NCBI RefSeq assembly: GCF_900323885.1
Contig: NZ_OOHJ01000030.1
Coordinates: 248,001-312,000, forward strand
Source: [Actinomadura] parvosata subsp. kistnae
GTDB taxonomy: Bacteria; Actinomycetota; Actinomycetes; Streptosporangiales; Streptosporangiaceae
Length of the DNA stretch: 64,000 nt
Direction of reading: 5' to 3'
The notes under the pieces are model-generated. The model searched no databases and was not told the origin of the DNA. It saw only the letters and a list, made by a program, of their open reading frames with translations. Below are positions 42,844 to 51,340 of the stretch, piece after piece; position 1 is the stretch's first letter, and every line of letters starts with the position of its first letter. A program made the translations under genes and the position numbers.

Positions 42844-43362
42844 TCAGCCTGTCGTGACGGGGAACGAGGCCGCCAGGCTCTCGCCCCACCGCCTGGCCCG
42901 CTCCAGCTCTCCCGCTACCAGCGGCCCCTCGGTCCCGGTGACATAGAAGCTCTGCGCCGGCGCCATGACCTTGACGCCGAGGCGGCGCAGACGCCTGGAG
43001 ATGCCGCGGGCGGCAGAGCCCGGCAGACGGGGCTTGGCGACGCGCGTGTCGAACGCGGCAGAGGCGAGCGCGGCCGAGGCCGTGGCCAGCGCCGCCAGCC
43101 ACTCGCGCACGCCGTCTCCCCGGGAGACGAGCGGCTGCGTGCTCTGCTGGGCGGCGGAGCGGCGGGTGGAGGCCCGGCTCATGGAGAAGGCGTGTGTCGG
43201 CCCGCCCACCACGAGCAACCCGACCTCCGGCCCGACTTTCGCGGGCGCCGAGCCGACCTCGACCACCTCCGTACGCAGGCGGGTGGCCAGCCCTTCGGCG
43301 ATCGCCTCGGCGATCTGCTTGGTGTTGCCGAACATGGATTCGTACACGACCAGCGCGTCCAT
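42844..43362 (-). CDS. flavodoxin-family protein
   Basis: About 172 residues. FMN phosphate loop VVYESMFGNTKQIAEAIAEG and the second loop VVGGPTHAFSMSR are intact, so it should bind FMN. Probable soluble electron carrier or FMN-dependent oxidoreductase. GGGAGGCGCGTG precedes ATG 43362. The upstream small reading frame ends in GGCGCGTGA, overlapping this start region, so it may once have been one operon. Confidence 0.82.
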   Translation of the reverse strand: MDALVVYESMFGNTKQIAEAIAEGLATRLRTEVVEVGSAPAKVGPEVGLLVVGGPTHAFSMSRASTRRSAAQQSTQPLVSRGDGVREWLAALATASAALASAAFDTRVAKPRLPGSAARGISRRLRRLGVKVMAPAQSFYVTGTEGPLVAGELERARRWGESLAASFPVTTG

Positions 43363-43383
43363 CACGCGCCTCCCATCGGGTTG

Positions 43384-43572
43384 TCATGAGGCAGGACAGG
43401 TTCGAGGTGGAACATCCCGGTGACCACCTCGCCGGGCTCCGTGGCGGGCCTGCCCCGGGGCACCGGTTCGTGGCCGAGCAACGCCCGGACGGGGCGGCTG
43501 GACTGCTCCTGCGGCCCGCCCGACCAGGACGCGGCTCATCACCTGCCCTGCGGTCAGCGTCTCCACGGTCAT
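43384..43572 (-). pseudogene. small CBS-like or unknown gene with a frame break
   Basis: GAGGAGAGATC precedes an ATG for MTVETLTAGQVMSRVLVGRA, which looks like a gene start. The continuing frame is Arg/Pro-rich nonsense. In another frame the sequence reads QSSRPVRALLGHEPVPRG and VVTGMFHLEPVLPHDNP, ending at a TGA that overlaps the flavodoxin start, with normal codon use. The two halves are probably one small broken gene. Function not recognised. Confidence 0.4.
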
Positions 43573-43581
43573 GATCTCTCC

Positions 43582-43707
43582 TCACTGACTGGCCGGACCA
43601 CCGCATCCAGACAGGCCAGTCATCCGGGCTCTGTCCGCAGCGGCCCATTCCGCTGCCGTGCTCGCCGACGTGGACCCGTCCACACCGGCCACGAGGTGAC
43701 CGGCCAT
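43582..43707 (-). pseudogene. truncated universal stress protein (N-terminal 29 residues)
   Basis: MAGHLVAGVDGSTSASTAAE then WAAADRARM matches the start of USP2 (MAGHIIVGADRSPAAQ...WAAADAERR). After that the sequence leaves the family and stops at 41 codons. The ribosome binding site AAGGAGCGGCATC and both promoter boxes are intact, so it is a deletion remnant behind a preserved promoter. Confidence 0.7.
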
Positions 43708-43771
43708 GATGCCGCTCCTTCGTACGTCGGTCTGTGATCTCCACCGTCCCGGCAACGGGGTCCCGGCGCCC

Positions 43772-43806
43772 GGGGACGAAGTCCCGAAATCGGCGCCGTT
43801 GGTCCT
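43772..43806. promoter_or_regulatory. two DosR-like boxes upstream of the truncated USP
   Basis: GGGGACGAAGTCCC (43772-43785) and GCGCCGTTGGTCCT (43793-43806). Order, orientation and spacing copy the USP2 promoter at 30163-30198, which indicates a duplicated USP gene. Confidence 0.65.
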
Positions 43807-43822
43807 CGGCAGGTCGTGGTCA

Positions 43823-44011
43823 TCAAGAGGTGTGCAGGTCGAGCATGAACGCGGCGGCAAGGGCGGGAGGGCAGGGCCAGGTGCCGGCACAGGCGACGCA
43901 GGCGTGCTCGCCATCTGTCCGGTGCAGGCCCAACGCGTCGGCGGCTCGCACGAAGTACGTTTCGCTCAGCGGATCGTTCGTGACGCGTGTCGAACTCAGG
44001 AGAACGGCCAT
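43823..44011 (-). CDS. small cysteine-containing protein, function unknown
   Basis: 62 residues from ATG 44011, which has AAGGTGA 5 bases upstream; an ATG eight codons earlier (44035) is possible. The C-terminal half has GEHACVACAGTWPCPPALAA, a CxxC-x4-C cluster that could bind a metal or form disulfides. No family recognised. Codon use fits a real gene. A DosR-like box at 44218 is the nearest upstream site. Confidence 0.5.
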   Translation of the reverse strand: MAVLLSSTRVTNDPLSETYFVRAADALGLHRTDGEHACVACAGTWPCPPALAAAFMLDLHTS

Positions 44012-44217
44012 GTCAGTCACCTTCAACTCGTACATCGTCTTCTGGTGACCTCACCTTCTCTCCGGCCGGCGCGGGCTGCCTGAGGCGAACGACCCGGAGC
44101 CCGTGTGGCTTAGGTCACATTCGCGCGTTGATGGAGAGGTTGCCATGGGTCCGCGGCCTGCTCCTTCGGCCCGCCGGATAACGGCGTGGCTGACCATGCC
44201 GTACGGCCCGGGGCCGA

Positions 44218-44231
44218 CGGACCTTGGTCCT
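44218..44231. promoter_or_regulatory. DosR-like box downstream of the phosphoketolase gene
   Basis: CGGACCTTGGTCCT. On the minus strand the next gene is the small Cys protein, 207 bases away. Between them lies GMVSHAVIRRA (about 44170-44205), reminiscent of the USP C-terminal GSVSHAILHRA, so the box may belong to another lost USP gene. Confidence 0.45.
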
Positions 44232-44308
44232 GCCCGCAAGCGCATCCGCATCGACGCCGCCGGCTTCCAGCTGATGGTCGCCGGCGGGGTCGGCACTGCT
44301 CGGTCCGG

Positions 44309-46741
44309 TCAGCCCTGCTTCGCCCAGTCGCCCAGCACCCAGTCGCGCACCTCGGGCAGGTCTTCGAGGTGTTCGACCACGTACGCCTGGTGCTCGGCGA
44401 GCTTGCGCTCGCACCACGCCATCAGGTCCGTGGCGCCGCGCGGCAGCCGCTTGGCGTTGTTGATCGCGTCCATGACGAGGTGGTAGCGGGAGGCGCGGTT
44501 GCGCACCGTCATGTCGAACGGCGTGGTGGTGGTGCCCTCCTCGACGAAGCCGCGCACCCGGAACCGGTCGGCGTCCGGGCGGCCGTGCACGAGCTGGTGG
44601 ATCGCGCCCGGGTAGCCGTGGAAGGCGAACACGACATCGACGGCGTCGGTGAACAGCTCGGTGAACAGGGTGCCGCTCATGCCGTGCGGGTGGTCCTTCG
44701 GCCGCGGCAACGTCATCAGATCGACGACGTTGACCACCCGTACCCGGAAGCCGGGCAGCCGCTCCTTGAGGATCTGCGCCGCCGCGACCGTTTCCATGGT
44801 CACCACGTCGCCCGCGCAGGCCAGCACGATGTCCGGGTCGCCGGCGCCGTCGTCGGTGCCGGCCCAGTCCCAGATCCCGGCCCCGCGGGCGCAGTGCTCC
44901 ACCGCCTCCTCGATGCCCAGCCACTGCAACTGCGGCTGCTTGTCGATGACGATCAGGTTGATGTACGAGCGCGAGCGCAGGCAGTGGTCGGCCACCGACA
45001 GCAGGCAGTTGGCGTCCGGCGGCAGGTAGACGCGGGCCACGTCGCCGCGCTGGGTCAGCACCACCTGGATCAGGCCGGGCCCCTGGTGGGAGAAGCCGTT
45101 GTGGTCGTTGCGCCAGGCCGTCGAGGTCAGCAGCACGTTCAGGCTGGGCACCCTGGCCCGCCACGGCAGCCGGCTCGCCTCCTGCAGCCACTTGCCGTGC
45201 TGCACCGTCTGCGACGCGCTGACCATCGCGAACGCCTCATACGTGGCGAACAGGCCGTGCCGGCCGGTCAGCGCGTAGCCCTCCAGCCAGCCGTGGCAGT
45301 TGTGCTCCGACAGCACCTCCATCACCCGCCCGTCCCGCCCGATCGCCACGTCGTCGGCGGTGACGCGCTCGGCGAAGGCCCGGCCGGAGACCTCGAACAC
45401 GGCGCCGAGCCGGTTGCTGGTGGTCTCGTCCGGGCAGAACAGCCGGAAGGTGTCGGGGTTGTCGCGGTAGACGTCGCGCAGCAGCTCCCCGAGCCGCCGG
45501 GTCGACTCGGCCCGCGTGCGCGCCGGTTTCGGCACTTCGAGGGCGTAGTCACGGAAGTCGGGCAGGGCCAGGTCGCGCGTCAGCAGGCCGCCGTTGGCGT
45601 GCGGGCTGGCACTCATCCGCAGCTCACCCTCGGGCGCCAGCGCGCGCACCGGCTCGGTGGGCGCGCCGGTGGCGTCGAACAGCTCCTGCGGCCGGTACGA
45701 GCGCAGCCAGCGCTCCAGCATCGCCAGGTGCTCCGGGTTGTCGCGCACCCCCGACAGCGGCACCTGGTGCGAGCGCCACGTGCCCGCCATCCGCACGCCG
45801 TCCACCTGCTCCGGGCCGGTCCAGCCCTTGGGCGAGCGCAACACGATCAGCGGCCAGCGCGGGCGGGTACCGTCCCACTCGCCGGTGCGGGCCAGGTGCT
45901 GGATGGTGCGGATCTTCGCCCACGCCTCGGCCAGCGTCGCCGCGAAGCGGTGGTGCATGCCCGGCAGGTCCGCCCCCTCCACTTCCAGCACCTCGTAGCC
46001 GTGCCCCGCAAGCAGGCTCCGCACCTCGGCCGGGTCCTTGCGGGACAGTACCGTCGGGCCGGCGATCTTCGCGCCGTTGAGGTGCAGGATCGGCAGCACG
46101 GCGCCGTCGCGCTCCGGGTTGAGGAACGACACGCCCTTCCACGACCCCTCCAGCGGCCCCGTCTCGGCCTCGCCATCGCCGACGACCGCCACGGCCAGCA
46201 GGTCGGGGTTGTCCATCACCGCGCCGAAGGCGTGCACCAGCACGTACCCCAGCTCGCCGCCCTCGTGGATCGAGCCCGGCGTGGTCACCGAGACGTGGCT
46301 GGGGATGCCGCCCGGACTGGAGAACTGCCGGAACAACCGCAGCATCCCGGCCTCGTCCTGGCCGACGTGCGGGTAGATCTCGCTGTAGGTGCCCTCCAGA
46401 TAACCGGCGGCCACCAGCGCCGGCCCGCCGTGCCCCGGCCCGGCCAGATAGATCGCCTGCTGGCCGGTGTGCCGGATCAGCCGGGACACGTGCGCGTAGA
46501 TCAGCGACAGGCCCGGGCTGGTGCCCCAGTGGCCCAGCAGCCGCGGCTTGATGTGCCGCGGCTCCAGCGGCTCGCGCAGCAGCGGATTGCCCTGGAGGTA
46601 GATCTGGCCGACGGTGAGGTAGTTGTTCGCCCGCCACCAGGCGTCCAGCTGCTCGACCTCCCTGCCCTCCGGGGCGGCCAGCCTGCGCAGCAGCTCCTCG
46701 TCGACGGCCTTGCGCACCTGCTCCTGCGAAACCGCGGTCAT
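44309..46741 (-). CDS. xfp: phosphoketolase (XFP family)
   Basis: An 810-residue thiamine-diphosphate enzyme that splits xylulose-5-phosphate and/or fructose-6-phosphate with phosphate to acetyl phosphate and a smaller sugar phosphate. Signatures: RANNYLTVGQIYLQ, LLGHWGTSPGLSLIYAH, GPGHGGPALVA, VGDGEAETGPLEGSWK, HNCHGWLEGYALTGRHG. Full length for the family (about 790-820). The ATG (MTAVSQEQ) has GGAAGGGAACG upstream; the longer reading crosses the promoter boxes. A hypoxia-controlled phosphoketolase would divert sugar phosphates to acetyl phosphate and acetyl-CoA without NADH formation. Confidence 0.93.
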   Translation of the reverse strand: MTAVSQEQVRKAVDEELLRRLAAPEGREVEQLDAWWRANNYLTVGQIYLQGNPLLREPLEPRHIKPRLLGHWGTSPGLSLIYAHVSRLIRHTGQQAIYLAGPGHGGPALVAAGYLEGTYSEIYPHVGQDEAGMLRLFRQFSSPGGIPSHVSVTTPGSIHEGGELGYVLVHAFGAVMDNPDLLAVAVVGDGEAETGPLEGSWKGVSFLNPERDGAVLPILHLNGAKIAGPTVLSRKDPAEVRSLLAGHGYEVLEVEGADLPGMHHRFAATLAEAWAKIRTIQHLARTGEWDGTRPRWPLIVLRSPKGWTGPEQVDGVRMAGTWRSHQVPLSGVRDNPEHLAMLERWLRSYRPQELFDATGAPTEPVRALAPEGELRMSASPHANGGLLTRDLALPDFRDYALEVPKPARTRAESTRRLGELLRDVYRDNPDTFRLFCPDETTSNRLGAVFEVSGRAFAERVTADDVAIGRDGRVMEVLSEHNCHGWLEGYALTGRHGLFATYEAFAMVSASQTVQHGKWLQEASRLPWRARVPSLNVLLTSTAWRNDHNGFSHQGPGLIQVVLTQRGDVARVYLPPDANCLLSVADHCLRSRSYINLIVIDKQPQLQWLGIEEAVEHCARGAGIWDWAGTDDGAGDPDIVLACAGDVVTMETVAAAQILKERLPGFRVRVVNVVDLMTLPRPKDHPHGMSGTLFTELFTDAVDVVFAFHGYPGAIHQLVHGRPDADRFRVRGFVEEGTTTTPFDMTVRNRASRYHLVMDAINNAKRLPRGATDLMAWCERKLAEHQAYVVEHLEDLPEVRDWVLGDWAKQG

Positions 46742-46815
46742 GAGCACGTTCCCTTCCGTTGGTGATGGGGCGGGCAGCCCGCACCATGAGATCCCGGGCG
46801 CCGCACCCGCCAACA

Positions 46816-46852
46816 GGGCCGGAAGTCCTGACGATCGCGGGGCCAAGGGCCA
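46816..46852. promoter_or_regulatory. two DosR-like boxes upstream of xfp
   Basis: GGGCCGGAAGTCCT (46816-46829) and GGGGCCAAGGGCCA (46839-46852); the second is weaker. They lie 75-111 bases upstream of the xfp start. Confidence 0.6.
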
Positions 46853-46886
46853 CCCGCTGGAGCGGGCACGCGCCGTCGATGGTGAA

Positions 46887-46900
46887 GGGACAAAAGGCCC
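46887..46900. promoter_or_regulatory. DosR-like box upstream of the XRE/FMN-barrel gene
   Basis: GGGACAAAAGGCCC, 87 bases upstream of the ATG at 46988 on the plus strand. Confidence 0.6.
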
Positions 46901-46987
46901 TGTCCGATGGGGCGAGCGGCTGGGTAGCTTCGCACGAGGCGGCTCGCGTCAGCTGTCACCAATGGCATCACCGTGGAGGAGACACTC

Positions 46988-47644
46988 ATGACTAACCCGG
47001 GCGATTTCGGACGTCGTATCACCCATCACCGCACGAAGCTGAACCTGACGCTGGAGGAGGTGGCCGACCGCGCGGACATGTCGGCCGGATACGTCCAGCA
47101 CTTGGAAGACCACCTGGGCACCCCCGACAGGGGCACGGTGACCCGGCTGGCCAAGGCACTGGAGACCACGGTGGAAGATCTGCTGGGCGGAGGGTACGAG
47201 CGTCCACCCGGCCCGGGGGCCGCCTCGGAGGGCCCTGTGCTGGAGGTGCTGGAGCCGGCGGAGTGCCTGCGGTTGATCGCGCCGGGCGGCATCGGCCGGG
47301 TGGCGTTCAACGGCTCGCACGGCCCTACGGTGCTGCCCGTCAACTACAAGGTGCACGACGGCGCGATCGTCTTCCGCACCACTTACGGCGGCCCTATGGA
47401 CCAGGACCTGCGAACAGGCGTAGAAGGCGTGGAGATCAAGATCGGCTTCCAGGTGGACCGGATCGACGAGGCACGGCGCGAGGGCTGGAGCGTGCTCGTC
47501 CAGGGTCCGGCCCACCACGTGCCCGATGACGAAGTGGCCATGGTGAGCGGCGCCGACGTCACCCCGTGGGCGGGCGGCCGGCGGCACCTGTACATCCGCA
47601 TCGCGCCCCACCAGATCACCGGCCGCCGCATCCACGGCCTCTGA
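46988..47644 (+). CDS. XRE-family HTH plus pyridoxamine-5'-phosphate-oxidase-like FMN-binding protein
   Basis: A 218-residue fusion. Residues 5-70 form an XRE helix-turn-helix (LTLEEVADRADMSAGYVQHLE). Residues 85-215 form a split-barrel flavin-binding domain (GGIGRVAFNGSHGPTVLPVNY). Both halves suggest a redox- or flavin-responsive regulator, or a flavin reductase with DNA-binding ability. Similar split-barrel proteins occur in mycobacterial DosR regulons. GGAGGAGACACTC supports the ATG at 46988. Confidence 0.85.
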   Translation: MTNPGDFGRRITHHRTKLNLTLEEVADRADMSAGYVQHLEDHLGTPDRGTVTRLAKALETTVEDLLGGGYERPPGPGAASEGPVLEVLEPAECLRLIAPGGIGRVAFNGSHGPTVLPVNYKVHDGAIVFRTTYGGPMDQDLRTGVEGVEIKIGFQVDRIDEARREGWSVLVQGPAHHVPDDEVAMVSGADVTPWAGGRRHLYIRIAPHQITGRRIHGL

Positions 47645-48058
47645 CCGCGCGCCCGGGGTGCCGGGCGTGGAGATGGATACCCTCGCCGGGCGATCGAACG
47701 GTTCCGTCCGGGCGGAGTCGCCGCGATCCGCGGCCAGAGCATCGTGACTGCCACTTGTCCGGTGCCGGCGGGCCGCAGGAAGGGGATCTCTCGTCTCGGC
47801 GGGCGTCTTCCTCCCCCTCGTGACGTGCTCCGCACGGGCGCAGGGTCGTTGAATCCTCACCTCGCGGACGGATGACCCGCGAAAGGCGGGCACCTCGGGG
47901 GCAGCGCGGTGGTGGTCCGAGGCCTGATGTGTGCTTCCGACCCGGCGGGAAAGGACTAACGTCCCTGTTCGCTGCGGTCCGAGTTCGCGAACAGTAGGAC
48001 GCGGACACATCGAAGCGATCATTCGCCGGCCTGACGACCGCGGCGAGCACGGAGGGAC
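47645..48058. other. 414-base intergenic stretch with a DosR-like box at 47952-47965
   Basis: A weak hairpin (GCCCGG-ggtg-CCGGGC, 47651-47666) follows the upstream stop. AGGACTAACGTCCC at 47952-47965 is a DosR-like box 93 bases before the P-type ATPase start. No gene with convincing codon use is seen in either direction. Confidence 0.55.
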
Positions 48059-50584
48059 ATGACGGTGACGCCTTTGACTGGGCTGACGTCGGCCGAGGCG
48101 GCCTCGCGGCTGGCACGGGACGGCGCCAACCTGCTCCCGCAGAAGCCACCCGTGCCCTTGTGGCGCCGGATCGCCATGCAGCTGCGCGATCCGCTCATCG
48201 TCGTCCTGCTCGTCGCCGCGGTGCTGACCGTCACGACGGGCGACTGGGCCGACGCGGCCGTGATCATGCTGGTGATCGTGGTCAACACCACCGTCGGGGT
48301 GGTGCAGGAGATCCGGGCCGACCGCGCGATCACCGCCCTGGCGCAGCTCGCCGGCCCGGAGGCGCGGGTGGTGCGCGACGGCCACCAGCAGCAGATCCCC
48401 TCCAGCGACGTCGTGGTGGGAGACCTGCTCATTCTGGCCGAGGGCGACATCGTCCCCGCCGACGCCGAGGTGGGCGAGTCGGCGGCGCTGCTCGTCGACG
48501 AGTCGGCGCTGACGGGTGAGTCGGTGCCGGTGGACAAGCCCGTGGGCAAGCCGGTGGCCTCCGGCACCGTCGTCGTGCGCGGGCGTGGCCGGGCGGTGGT
48601 CACCGCCACCGGGGCGGCCAGCGCGAGTGGCCGCATCGCCACCCTGATGGTCAAGGGAGCCGGGCTCACCCCGCTGCAACGCCGCCTGGCCGGGGTGGGC
48701 CGGCTGCTGGCCGGCGTGGCCGTGCTGCTGTCGGCCGTGGTCCTGGCGCTGGGGCTGGTGCGCGGCCAGCCGGTGGAGCTGATGGTGATCACCGCTATCA
48801 GCCTGGTGGTCGCCGCGGTGCCCGAGTCCCTGCCCGCTGTCGTGACGCTGAGCCTGGCGCTGGGCGCGCGCCGGATGGCGGCGCGCAGCGCCCTCGTCCG
48901 CAAGCTGCCCGCGGTGGAGACCCTGGGCTCGGTGACCGCCCTGGCCACCGACAAGACCGGCACCCTGACCGAGGGCCGCATGGTGGCCCGCCATGTGTGG
49001 ACGCCGACGGCGCAGGCCGCGATCAGCGGCACCGGCTACGCCCCCGACGGCGAGATCACCGGCGACGCCGGCGCCTTCGAGAAGCTGCTGACGGCGGCGG
49101 TGCTCTGCAACGACGCCCGCCTGTCACCCCCGCAGGACGATGGCGGCGACTGGACGGCGCTGGGCGACCCCACCGAGGCGGCCCTGCTCGCCGCCGCCGC
49201 CAAGGCCGGCCTCGACCGCAAGCAGGTGCAGCACCGCCTGCCCCGCCTGGCCGAAATGCCCTTCGACAGCGACCGCAAGCGCATGAGCACCCTGCACCAG
49301 CTGCCCGGCGGCGGCGCCCGGCTGATCTGCAAGGGCGCGCCCGAAGCCCTGCTCCACCACCCCGTCCTGGTCGACGGGCCGGGCCTGCTCGCCCGCGCCG
49401 CCGCGCAGGCCGAGCGCTTCGCCAAGGACGGGTACCGGGTCCTGGCGGTGGCGAGCGCCGATCTCGGCGCCGCCCCGGCGACGATCGAGGAGAGCGGGCT
49501 GTCGTTGCTCGGCCTGATCGCGATCCTGGACCCGCCCCGCCCTGCGGCCGCCACCGCCGTCGCCGACTGCAAGCGGGCCGGCATCAGGCCCATCCTCATC
49601 ACCGGCGACCACCCCGGCACCGCCCGCGCCATCGCCACCGAGCTGGGCATCATCGCCGCCGGCGACCGGGTCGTCGACTGCCGTGAACCTGCGGCCCTCG
49701 ATCATGTCCAGGCCGGCGTCTACGCCCGCGCCACGCCCGAGCAGAAGCTCGACATCATCCAGAGCCTCCAGGCCCAGGGCGGCGTGCTGGCCATGACGGG
49801 CGACGGCGTCAACGACGGCCCCGCGCTGCGGCGCGCCGACATCGGGGTGGCCATGGGCCGGCGCGGCACCGAAGTGGCACGGCAGGCCGCCGACCTGGTC
49901 CTCGCCGACGACAATCTCGACACCGTCGTCGCGGCCGTCGAGGAGGGCCGCCGGGTCTACGCCAACATCCGCCGCTTCCTGGTCTACGGCCTGTCCGGCG
50001 GGGCCGCCGAGATCGCCGTGATGCTGCTGGGCCCGTTCGCCGGGCTTGCGCTCCCCCTGCTTCCCGCCCAGATCCTGTGGATCAACCTGCTCACCCACGG
50101 GCTGCCCGGGGTGGCGCTCGGCGGCGAGCCCACGGTGCCGGGAGCCATGGCCGACCCGCCCCGGCCGCCGAGCCAGAGCATCCTGGGCGCGGGCCTGTGG
50201 CAGCGCGTCATCAGGATCGCCGTCGTGCTCACCGCCGTCACCCTCGGCGTCGCCGTCTGGGCCGCGGCGACCGGGCGGCCGTGGCAGAGCATGGCCTTCT
50301 TCGCCCTCGGCGCCACGCAGCTGGGCGTCGCCCTCGGCTCCCGCACCCGGCCAGGAACCCTGGCCAACCCCATGCTGCTGCTCGCCGTCGCCGGCGCGTT
50401 CGTCCTGCAACTGGCGGCCCTGTACGTGCCGCCGCTGCGCCAGCTCCTCAGCACCCAGCCGCTGACCGCCGGCGACCTGCTGATCGTCACGGCGCTGTCC
50501 GTGCTCGGCTACGCCGCCGCCCGCCTCGACCGGATCCTGCACCCCTCCCATCGCCCTCAAGGGCCGTCGGAGACGCTTCGGTGA
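48059..50584 (+). CDS. ctpF: P-type cation ATPase (CtpF / Ca2+-type)
   Basis: An 841-residue membrane pump. N-terminal cation-ATPase domain (LTSAEAASRLARDGANLLP), ten-helix layout, actuator motif LTGES, phosphorylation motif DKTGTLTEG, TGDGVNDGPALRRADIGVAMG hinge, and VAAVPESLPAVVTL in helix 4 (the site that sets ion choice in Ca2+ or Na+/K+-type pumps). M. tuberculosis ctpF belongs to the DosR regulon. The ion is unproven. GCACGGAGGGAC precedes the ATG. A two-way terminator follows its stop. Confidence 0.9.
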   Translation: MTVTPLTGLTSAEAASRLARDGANLLPQKPPVPLWRRIAMQLRDPLIVVLLVAAVLTVTTGDWADAAVIMLVIVVNTTVGVVQEIRADRAITALAQLAGPEARVVRDGHQQQIPSSDVVVGDLLILAEGDIVPADAEVGESAALLVDESALTGESVPVDKPVGKPVASGTVVVRGRGRAVVTATGAASASGRIATLMVKGAGLTPLQRRLAGVGRLLAGVAVLLSAVVLALGLVRGQPVELMVITAISLVVAAVPESLPAVVTLSLALGARRMAARSALVRKLPAVETLGSVTALATDKTGTLTEGRMVARHVWTPTAQAAISGTGYAPDGEITGDAGAFEKLLTAAVLCNDARLSPPQDDGGDWTALGDPTEAALLAAAAKAGLDRKQVQHRLPRLAEMPFDSDRKRMSTLHQLPGGGARLICKGAPEALLHHPVLVDGPGLLARAAAQAERFAKDGYRVLAVASADLGAAPATIEESGLSLLGLIAILDPPRPAAATAVADCKRAGIRPILITGDHPGTARAIATELGIIAAGDRVVDCREPAALDHVQAGVYARATPEQKLDIIQSLQAQGGVLAMTGDGVNDGPALRRADIGVAMGRRGTEVARQAADLVLADDNLDTVVAAVEEGRRVYANIRRFLVYGLSGGAAEIAVMLLGPFAGLALPLLPAQILWINLLTHGLPGVALGGEPTVPGAMADPPRPPSQSILGAGLWQRVIRIAVVLTAVTLGVAVWAAATGRPWQSMAFFALGATQLGVALGSRTRPGTLANPMLLLAVAGAFVLQLAALYVPPLRQLLSTQPLTAGDLLIVTALSVLGYAAARLDRILHPSHRPQGPSETLR

Positions 50585-50606
50585 TCGCGTGCGAGAGGTG
50601 TCAGGA

Positions 50607-50640
50607 GGCCGAAGCCCCCGAGGGATCGGGGGCTTCGGCC
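50607..50640. terminator. strong bidirectional hairpin terminator
   Basis: A perfect 15-bp stem (GGCCGAAGCCCCCGA with its complement) and a 4-base GGGA loop, placed between two convergent stops at 50584 and 50646. It lacks a clear U tract, as is usual in actinobacteria. Confidence 0.88.
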
Positions 50641-50645
50641 GTTCC

Positions 50646-51017
50646 TCACTTGAGTGCCTCCGTTTTCGCCGGGGTGATCGCGTGCCGCGCGGTGGCCATC
50701 AGCCACAGCGTGATGGTGGCGTAGAACAGCACCGCCAGGGCGAGCTCCGCCGCCGTGATGAGCCCGATCACGCCCGCCAGGAGCGCGATGCCGCCCAGCG
50801 TGCTGGCGACGACCGTGTACGGGCCTTTGCGCTCGTACGCCTCGGGGGCCGCGCTGAGCATGCAGCCGCCCACCAGGCCCAGGAGCAGGATCGTCCCGGT
50901 GGCGCCGCGCACGTCGCCGACGATCGGCAGGTCCGCGCCCTGGGTGAAGGCGACGTAGACGGCGACGTTGACGCCGGCGGCCACTGTCGCGAGAGCGTCC
51001 TTCCAGGTCAGCCTCAT
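50646..51017 (-). CDS. small four-helix membrane protein
   Basis: A 123-residue protein with four predicted membrane helices (ATVAAGVNVAVYVAF; GTILLLGLVGGCML; STLGGIALLAGVIGLITAA; ALAVLFYATITLWLMA). No function recognised. AAAGGAGGTGGCACG gives a strong ribosome binding site for MRLTWKD. It diverges from the second coiled-coil gene, just as the DUF2269-like gene diverges from the first. Confidence 0.75.
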   Translation of the reverse strand: MRLTWKDALATVAAGVNVAVYVAFTQGADLPIVGDVRGATGTILLLGLVGGCMLSAAPEAYERKGPYTVVASTLGGIALLAGVIGLITAAELALAVLFYATITLWLMATARHAITPAKTEALK

Positions 51018-51068
51018 CGTGCCACCTCCTTTCATGACGAGCGTCCGCGCGGGCGGCGCGCGCGGCCA

Positions 51069-51104
51069 GTGCCATTGGTCCCTCGGGACGGGGGCGTTCG
51101 CCGG
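51069..51104. promoter_or_regulatory. two DosR-like boxes in a divergent spacer
   Basis: GTGCCATTGGTCCC (51069-51082; GGGACCAATGGCAC inverted) and GGGGCGTTCGCCGG (51091-51104). Each is 51-52 bases from the gene start on its side (51017 minus, 51157 plus). Confidence 0.65.
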
Positions 51105-51156
51105 TGTCGGGAGCCCTGCCGAGAAGTCACCATGGGCTCATGGAGGTGAACCGATC

Positions 51157-51336
51157 ATGATCGGTGGACGCGTGATCATGGAAGCGCCGCTCGTCGACGC
51201 GGAGCTGCTGACGCTGAAGAGGCGGGTGGACGATCTCGAGGAGCAGGTGCGCACGCTGACGGCCGCGAACCTGGCCCTGGTGCGCAGTATCGAGAACCTG
51301 CAGCGGACCTGCCCGGTGCCGGCGGCGGCCGGTTGA
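51157..51336 (+). CDS. small coiled-coil protein, copy 2
   Basis: A 59-residue protein, MIGGRVIMEA then a heptad-patterned helix (LLTLKRRVDDLEEQVRTL, ANLALVRSIENLQR). It aligns along its length with the protein at 3244, differing mostly conservatively and at the C-terminal tail. GGAGGTGAACCGATC precedes the ATG. Both copies have two DosR-like boxes, suggesting a small hypoxia-induced peptide family. Partner unknown. Confidence 0.8.
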   Translation: MIGGRVIMEAPLVDAELLTLKRRVDDLEEQVRTLTAANLALVRSIENLQRTCPVPAAAG

Positions 51337-51340
51337 GGGT

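Noticed and set aside
44156..44215. USP C-terminal remnant (GMVSHAVIRRA)
   Set aside because: Only about 11 residues resemble the family ending; too short to annotate as a pseudogene, mentioned only with the nearby box.
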